64,000 bases of DNA, from assembly GCF_030271515.1 (NCBI RefSeq), contig NZ_JASCXI010000002.1:310001-374000 (forward strand). Direction: 5' to 3'. The position numbers were made by a program, and so were the translations under genes. Of this stretch, positions 59,369 to 64,000 are shown in pieces; positions within the stretch are counted from its first letter, which is position 1; every line of letters begins with the position of its first letter. A model generated the notes under the pieces. It searched no databases. It was not told where the DNA came from and worked only from the letters and a program-made list of their open reading frames with translations. This stretch comes from Erythrobacter oryzae (GTDB taxonomy: Bacteria; Pseudomonadota; Alphaproteobacteria; Sphingomonadales; Sphingomonadaceae).

Positions 59369-60790
59369 TCACACGAGAGTTGCGATCAACCACACCACAC
59401 CCACGATCAGCACCGCCCCCGCCACGTCGAGCAGCGCGCCCGCGGTCACCATCGCGCCGATGCGGATGCGGCCCGTCGCCCAGGCGATAGCGTTGGGGCC
59501 GGTGCCGGCCGGGAGCATGAAGCCCCAGCTCGATGCCAGCGCCGCGGGGAGCGCGAGCAGCACCGGATCGGCCCCCAGCGCCACCACCAGCGAGGCGACC
59601 ACCGGGATGATGCCCGTGGCGGTCGCGACGTTGCTCGCGAACTCGGTGATGACGATCACCAGCACCGTCACCGCGAGCGCGACGAGCAGCAGCGGCCATG
59701 CCTCGAGCGGGAGCAGCGCGGTGCCGATCCACTTGGCAAGACCCGAGGCCGACATCCCTCCCGCCAGCGCAAGGCCTCCGCCGAACATGAAGATCACGCT
59801 CCACGGCGCGCGCTCGGCCTCGCGCCACACCAAGAGCGGGCGGCCGGTGCCGTCGGGCAGGAGGAAGAGCGCGAGCGCGGCGATCACCGCGATGGTGCCG
59901 TCGGTCCAGCTGCCGGGCGGCAGCAACGGCGCCACCAGCGGCTGGGTGACCCAGGCGATGAAGGTGACGAGCGCGACCGGCACGAGCCGCTTCTCAGGGT
60001 TGGTCCACACCGCATTGCCATCGATCGCGGCACGCGCCGCGGCGACGTCGAAGGGATGCGCGGCCACACGCTGCACCCGCGCGACGATGAAGGCGGCGAG
60101 CGGCACGCTCAGCAGCACCAGCGGGATGCCGTAGAGCGACCACTCGGCAAAGGTGATGCGCACCCCCGCCAGCTTGTCGAGCAGCCCGACGGCGATGGCA
60201 TTGGTGGGCGAGCCGACGATGGTGCCGAGCCCGCCGATGCTCGCGGCAAAGGCGATGCCCATGGGGAGGGCGCCCGCGATGCCGTCCTGGGGAGGCGTGT
60301 CTCCCTCGATCACGCTCCCGCCGCCCTCCAGCACCGCCAGCGCCATCGGCATCATGATCAGCGCGGTCGAGGTGTTGGAGATGAACATCGAGAGCAGCGC
60401 GGTCGAGAGCATGAAGGCAATCAGCAGCCGCACCGGCCCGCCCCCGGCCCCGACGGCGCGCAGGATCGCGAGGCTGAGGCGGCGGTGCAGCCCGGTGCGC
60501 TCGATCGCGAGCGCGATGAAGGCGCCGCCCAGCAGCAGGAACAGGATCGGGGAGTAGTAGGTGCCCGCAGTCGTCTCTGCGTCCGAAACCCCCGCCAGCG
60601 GGAGGATCACGAAGGGCAGCATCGCCGTCACCGCGAGCGGCATCGCCTCGGTCATCCACCACGCCGCCATCCAGGCCGTCAGGCCCGCGACCAACCATGC
60701 CCCGTCGCCCATCCCCGCGGGCGGGGCGGTCAAAGCGGTGAGGGCAAAGGCCAGCGGGCCGAGAGCCAGACCGATGCCGCGCGGCGTCAT
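59369..60790 (-). CDS. SLC13/DASS family anion transporter
   Basis: A 473-residue membrane protein with about 11-12 helices. MFISNTSTALIMMPMALAVL, GGLGTIVGSPTNAIAVG and the later ITEFASNVATATGIIPVV carry the two SNT motifs typical of DASS proteins, which move dicarboxylates, citrate or sulfate with sodium. Substrate uncertain. The start at 60790 has GGGGGAGA upstream; 60814 is a longer option. Confidence 0.88.
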   Translation of the reverse strand: MTPRGIGLALGPLAFALTALTAPPAGMGDGAWLVAGLTAWMAAWWMTEAMPLAVTAMLPFVILPLAGVSDAETTAGTYYSPILFLLLGGAFIALAIERTGLHRRLSLAILRAVGAGGGPVRLLIAFMLSTALLSMFISNTSTALIMMPMALAVLEGGGSVIEGDTPPQDGIAGALPMGIAFAASIGGLGTIVGSPTNAIAVGLLDKLAGVRITFAEWSLYGIPLVLLSVPLAAFIVARVQRVAAHPFDVAAARAAIDGNAVWTNPEKRLVPVALVTFIAWVTQPLVAPLLPPGSWTDGTIAVIAALALFLLPDGTGRPLLVWREAERAPWSVIFMFGGGLALAGGMSASGLAKWIGTALLPLEAWPLLLVALAVTVLVIVITEFASNVATATGIIPVVASLVVALGADPVLLALPAALASSWGFMLPAGTGPNAIAWATGRIRIGAMVTAGALLDVAGAVLIVGVVWLIATLV

Positions 60791-60905
60791 GCGATGCTTG
60801 TCTCCCCCGGGCATGGGGCAGGGACTACCAGCACGGGCAGGGCGCGGGCAAGGAAAAGGGGCGGGAGCATCGCTGCCCGCCTCTCGATCCTTGGCCAGCG
60901 CGCGC

Positions 60906-61448
60906 TTACTTGGGCGCGAGCACCATCAGCATCTGGCGGCCTTCGAGGCGCGGGAAGGCTTCGACCTTCGCATACTCGGCGACATCGTCCTGCACCTGCT
61001 TGAGCAGGTCCATGCCGAGGTGCTGGTGCGCCATCTCGCGCCCGCGGAAGCGCAGGGTGATCTTCACCTTGTCGCCATGCTCGATGAACTTGTGCACGTT
61101 GCGCATCTTCACGTCATAGTCATGCGTGTCGATGTTCGGACGCATCTTCACTTCCTTGATGTCCTGCGTCTTCTGCGTCTTGCGCGCGAGGTTCGCCTTC
61201 TTCTGCGCCTCGTAGCGATACTTGCCGACATCGAGGAACTTGCACACCGGCGGGTCCGCGTTGGGGGACACTTCGACGAGGTTCAGGCCCTTCTCGTTGG
61301 CCTGCTCAATCGCTTCGCGCGTGTACATCACGCCGAGGTTTTCGCCTTCGTCATCGATGACGCGAACCTTCGGAACGTTGATCATGAAATCAAAACGAGG
61401 GCCGCTTTTGACGGGCGGGGCCAACGAGCGCCGGGGTGGACGTGATAT
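60906..61448 (-). CDS. infC: translation initiation factor IF-3, apparent AUA start
   Basis: A 180-residue factor that binds the 30S subunit and proofreads initiation. [20 protein letters not shown] and [20 protein letters not shown] form the N-domain; [20 protein letters not shown] and [11 protein letters not shown] the C-domain. The only upstream ATG in frame (61583) is too far; the internal ATG at 61385 has no ribosome site and drops 21 residues ([20 protein letters not shown]). An AUA at 61448-61446 sits eight bases after a perfect AGGAG (61461-61457) and gives the usual length. Non-AUG starts are a known feature of infC and allow autocontrol. Confidence 0.9.
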   Translation of the reverse strand: MSRPPRRSLAPPVKSGPRFDFMINVPKVRVIDDEGENLGVMYTREAIEQANEKGLNLVEVSPNADPPVCKFLDVGKYRYEAQKKANLARKTQKTQDIKEVKMRPNIDTHDYDVKMRNVHKFIEHGDKVKITLRFRGREMAHQHLGMDLLKQVQDDVAEYAKVEAFPRLEGRQMLMVLAPK

Positions 61449-61712
61449 GGGGTGTTCTCCTGTGGTAGCTTCGTGCTGGCGGGTATGTAGTGCGAAACGG
61501 GGCCGAGCGCTAGGTGGAGTCTTGAAAGGGATGGCAAGCGTCGGCGAAATCTCGCACTCCCGGGCCGTGTCACATAAGTGCAAACACTTAGCTGTGTAGT
61601 TTCAGCAACTTCACGGAACCAATCAGGATCCTGCGCATTTTTAGATCGGGTGCGAATGGGATCGCGCGGCCCTGGCAGGCCAGCCTTTGCTGGCGGTGAT
61701 TGGGGAGACATC
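61449..61712. promoter_or_regulatory. 264-bp divergent region between infC and the MarR-type gene
   Basis: It holds both promoters. It includes the infC leader with its AGGAG site (61457-61461), an AT-richer patch near 61565-61640 (GTGCAAACACTTAGCTGTGTAG), and GGGGAGA before the MarR-type ATG. No RNA element was recognised. Confidence 0.4.
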
Positions 61713-62414
61713 ATGCAAAATCGTCATGCAACAGCAGGCCTTCCTGCGACAGAAGCGCCTTCGCCGACTTGTGCGTCTGGCTTGCATCGCAGATCCAGGG
61801 TCCGCCCGGGCCTCGGCATGAACGATGGCATGGCCGATGATTACATCGCCTTGGTGGAGGGTTGGCAAAGCGCAGATGGCGAAAGCGTTTTCGACCAAGC
61901 CCTCGCGCCCAAGCCCATGGTCTCGCTTGATGTCATCGCGGAGCAGATGTCGGCCGGGCAGATGCGCCAGATGGGAAGCGCGTTGTTAAAGCTGGCCGAC
62001 GCGCTTGATGACAACTGGGATCCGGCACGGGTGCGTGCCAGCCACCACTGTCTGACCCAGGCCGGGCGGATTGAGCGCAACGCGCTCCGCCTCGCGCAGG
62101 TCGCTCTGCGGATGCGGGCGGCGGCGCTTCGCCGTAGTCGGCATCTTTCGGGCGAATGGTTCGGCGAACCGGCATGGGAAATGCTTCTCGAACTCTTCAT
62201 CCAGTTCTCCGGCGGCGCGCGGGTTTCCACGAAGAGCCTCGCCATCGCCTCGGGCGCACCTGATACCACCGCTTTGCGCGTCATGGACCGGCTCGAGGCC
62301 GCAAGGCTCATCGCGCGCTCGCCTTCGCAGACCGACAAGAGGGTCACGCTTGTCAGCCTGACCCGCGAGGGCGTGGTCGCGGTGGGATCGGTGCTGATGG
62401 AGGCCGAGATTTAG
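61713..62414 (+). CDS. MarR-type winged-helix protein
   Basis: A 233-residue protein. The last 70 residues form a MarR-like winged helix: STKSLAIASGAPDTTALRVM, DRLEAARLIARSPSQTDKRV and TLVSLTREG with the wing. The first 150 residues are a helical region that is not typical of MarR (PMVSLDVIAEQMSAGQMRQM...HHCLTQAGRIERNALRLAQV). A GGGGAGA site precedes ATG 61713; 61818 is another possibility. Ligand and targets unknown. It is divergent from infC. Confidence 0.7.
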   Translation: MQNRHATAGLPATEAPSPTCASGLHRRSRVRPGLGMNDGMADDYIALVEGWQSADGESVFDQALAPKPMVSLDVIAEQMSAGQMRQMGSALLKLADALDDNWDPARVRASHHCLTQAGRIERNALRLAQVALRMRAAALRRSRHLSGEWFGEPAWEMLLELFIQFSGGARVSTKSLAIASGAPDTTALRVMDRLEAARLIARSPSQTDKRVTLVSLTREGVVAVGSVLMEAEI

Positions 62415-62424
62415 GCTATCTGGC

Positions 62425-62868
62425 TCAAGGCGCTTGGTAAAGGTGCACGCCCCATGCGGCCTCGGGGAAATCGATGAAGCCCAGTCCCGCTGCGCGCGGC
62501 AGGAACCACAGGGCGAAGGTGACGAATCCGGCTCCCGCTGCCACGAAAAAGAGGCTGACCGGCCAAGGTGGCCGCCACTGCGATACGGCCAGCACCAATC
62601 CGATCCACGCACCGCCGAGGAGCGCAGTGCTGCGCCACAGGGCCGCGAGCGTGAACTTGTCTCCGAACAGCTGTCCGGTGGCGATCGCAAGGACTGCGTA
62701 GGCGATGGCCAGCATCGGCAGGGCCCCGGCAAGCCCAGCCCACATGATGGGGCGGCCATCGCGCAACGGGAGCACAACCCCGACGACAATCGGAACCGCG
62801 AGCCAGATCGCAACGTGCCAGACGGTCAGCGTGTCCCAGACATAGAGCAGCGGGACGAAGCGGTTCAC
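62425..62868 (-). CDS. hypothetical multi-pass membrane protein
   Basis: A 147-residue protein with about four to five membrane helices (DTLTVWHVAIWLAVPIVVGV, LAGALPMLAIAYAVLAIATG, VSLFFVAAGAGFVTFALWF). No family recognised. It probably starts at a GTG (62868) that overlaps the stop of the upstream pdeM gene (GTGA), so it is coupled to it; a second GTG at 62883 is also in frame. It converges on the MarR-type gene. Confidence 0.65.
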   Translation of the reverse strand: MNRFVPLLYVWDTLTVWHVAIWLAVPIVVGVVLPLRDGRPIMWAGLAGALPMLAIAYAVLAIATGQLFGDKFTLAALWRSTALLGGAWIGLVLAVSQWRPPWPVSLFFVAAGAGFVTFALWFLPRAAGLGFIDFPEAAWGVHLYQAP

Positions 62869-63572
62869 GCCGCCGCCTGCCACAGCGGGAAGCGCGCGAT
62901 GCGGCCCGATGCGGGCATCAGCGCCTCGATCCTTGCCGCCGGTTGCAGCGCGCCGAGGATCTCGGGGTGGCCAGCGTCGAGCCCTCCGGTGAGGGTGCCG
63001 AAGGCGGGGAGGATCATGCGCTCGGCCCCGCCTTGGTTGCGGCCCATCACCGCACAGGGGCGGGCGATGTGGCGGTTCTTCACGTTCACCCGCAGCTTGG
63101 GGTGGTAGTGGCCCGAGAGTTCAGGCGCGGTCTCTCCGGCGCGGGCCTCGTGGCGCAGGGTGACGCCGCCGAGCACCAGCTCGGGCACGATTGTCCCGCC
63201 GAAGCCGCGCGGCAATTCCTCGTCATGGTTGCCGGTGATCCACACCCAGTCGAGCGCGCGGGTCAGGGCTTCCAGCATCCCGGTGCAATGCGCGTCGAGC
63301 CGCAGCGCGCCTGCATCGTCGTGGAAATTGTCGCCCAGCGTGATGACCCGGCGCGCGCCCGTCACCTTCACGGCATCGGCGAGCCGCTCGAGCGTGTCGC
63401 GGCTGTCATAGGGCGGGAGCATCTGGCCCCTCGCGGCAAACCAGCTCGCCTTCTCCAGGTGCAGGTCGGCGACCAGCAGCGCACGCTCGGCCGGCCAGTA
63501 GAGCGCGCGGCCGCTCCCAAGCGCAAGCTCGTGTCCGGCGAAGGGGAAGGGGGCGAACATAGCGCGAACCAT
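62865..63572 (-). CDS. pdeM: ligase-associated DNA-damage metallophosphoesterase
   Basis: A 235-residue calcineurin-like phosphoesterase. The metal motifs are VADLHLEKASWFAARG, TLGDNFHDD, ITGNHDEELP and LSGHYHPKL, close to the ligase-associated PdeM family, which usually sits with an Lhr helicase, an exonuclease and an ATP-dependent DNA ligase. Those partners are not in this window. The GAGGGAGG site supports ATG 63572; 63560 is possible. It is divergent from hemF (114 bases). Confidence 0.88.
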   Translation of the reverse strand: MVRAMFAPFPFAGHELALGSGRALYWPAERALLVADLHLEKASWFAARGQMLPPYDSRDTLERLADAVKVTGARRVITLGDNFHDDAGALRLDAHCTGMLEALTRALDWVWITGNHDEELPRGFGGTIVPELVLGGVTLRHEARAGETAPELSGHYHPKLRVNVKNRHIARPCAVMGRNQGGAERMILPAFGTLTGGLDAGHPEILGALQPAARIEALMPASGRIARFPLWQAAA

Positions 63573-63686
63573 GCCCTCCCTCTGCCGCCAATTCCGCCGC
63601 TTGGCAACACTTGGCGACACGGCAAAGTCAGGGTTGCGGCCCGCGCGCCTTCGCCTATGGTGCGCGAAGATTACGGACGGGGATGT

Positions 63687-64000
63687 ATGACGGACTGGAC
63701 ACCTTACACGGACCGCGCGCGCGTGTGGTTCGAGACTTTGCGCGATGACATCTGCGCCGAATTCGAGGCCATCGAGCGCGAGGCGGGCTCGGACGCCGCG
63801 TTTCAATACACCCCCTGGCAGCGCGAGGAGGAGGGCAACCCCGACCCGGGCGGCGGCACGCAGGGGCTGATGAAGGGCAAGGTGTTCGAGAAGGTCGGGG
63901 TCAACGTTTCGACCGTGCGCGGCAGCTTTGCCAAGGAATTTGCAGGCTCGATCAACGGGGCGAGCGCCGAGGCGCCGGGCTTCGTCGCCACCGGCATCAG
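63687..64000 (+). CDS. hemF: oxygen-dependent coproporphyrinogen III oxidase, 3' end cut by window edge
   Basis: The first 104 residues of HemF, which decarboxylates coproporphyrinogen III to protoporphyrinogen IX with O2. ARVWFETLRDDICAEFEAIE and FQYTPWQREEEGNPDPGGGT, then LMKGKVFEKVGVNVSTVRG, match the family N terminus exactly in layout. The ATG at 63687 has GGGGA just upstream (an earlier ATG at 63683 is out of frame). An aerobic lifestyle is implied. Confidence 0.93.
   Translation, partial: MTDWTPYTDRARVWFETLRDDICAEFEAIEREAGSDAAFQYTPWQREEEGNPDPGGGTQGLMKGKVFEKVGVNVSTVRGSFAKEFAGSINGASAEAPGFVATGI

Noticed and set aside
56828..61003. A 1391-codon open frame on the plus strand
   Set aside because: It runs antisense through the SDR, PLP-enzyme and SLC13 genes. 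High GC leaves few stops in the opposite frame, and the translation is low-complexity His/Arg/Gly-rich.

Overview
The window reads as chromosomal DNA of a high-GC alphaproteobacterium, most likely a yellow or orange pigmented member of the Sphingomonadales (Erythrobacteraceae-like). The grounds are a crtY-crtI-...-crtB carotenoid operon, an alphaproteobacterial-type SspB, a hisB-H-A-x-F-E operon, a complete tolQRAB-pal locus, and many short palindromic intergenic repeats of the kind common in sphingomonads. This placement is inference from gene content; no rRNA gene is present, and I saw no tRNA gene by eye. Almost all of the DNA is ordinary housekeeping or metabolic sequence, densely packed, with many 4-base start/stop overlaps (ATGA or GTGA).

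Layout. 1-8825 (minus strand): a carotenoid operon crtY-crtI-exported protein-LOG protein-crtB, then an NTF2-like secreted protein and a biotin-dependent acyl-CoA carboxylase (alpha, then beta running off the left edge). 8982-17712: envelope proteins (MipA/OmpV, DUF2059), a secreted amidohydrolase, a TPP-riboswitch-controlled thiC, several small exported proteins and a divergent cold-shock-domain protein. 17817-21803: a UPF0178 protein, a low-GC two-gene restriction-modification island (MT-A70 methyltransferase plus BglII-type nuclease), an HTH protein, a repeat-rich gap and a GGDEF protein. 22077-33324: CspA, a ribosome hibernation-type protein, a photolyase-related FAD protein, a lipoprotein, GFA, an S41 protease, PEBP, SWIB, a DUF3253-DoxX-cupin triplet, an M19 dipeptidase, small stress-type proteins and dapD.

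33387-42230 is a fatty-acid or acyl-CoA catabolic block: an APH-type kinase, a zinc alcohol dehydrogenase and an ACAD10/11-like dehydrogenase, an MFS/GPH transporter, a pair of acyl-CoA dehydrogenases that looks like a catalytic/non-catalytic heteromer, and an SDR. 42443-45413 holds a Crp/Fnr regulator with a CRP-like palindrome upstream, then phoU and a phosphate-porin gene, each with Pho-box-like repeats. 45561-47166 carries gmk and sspB. 47298-51215 is the histidine operon with an embedded 74-residue two-helix membrane protein, ending in hisE and an HIT protein. 51318-55819 is ybgC-tolQRAB-pal. 55982-64000 holds a J-domain protein, an SDR, a cystathionine-gamma-synthase-family enzyme, an SLC13 transporter, infC (apparently starting at AUA), a MarR-type protein, pdeM and the first part of hemF.

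I did not find a prophage, CRISPR array, transposase or a clearly undescribed multi-gene system. The points most worth checking are the AUA start of infC, the restriction-modification island, the his-embedded membrane protein, the two 88-bp dispersed repeats (one inside tolQ-tolR), the leaderless-looking Pho-controlled phoU, and the domain-swapped photolyase relative.
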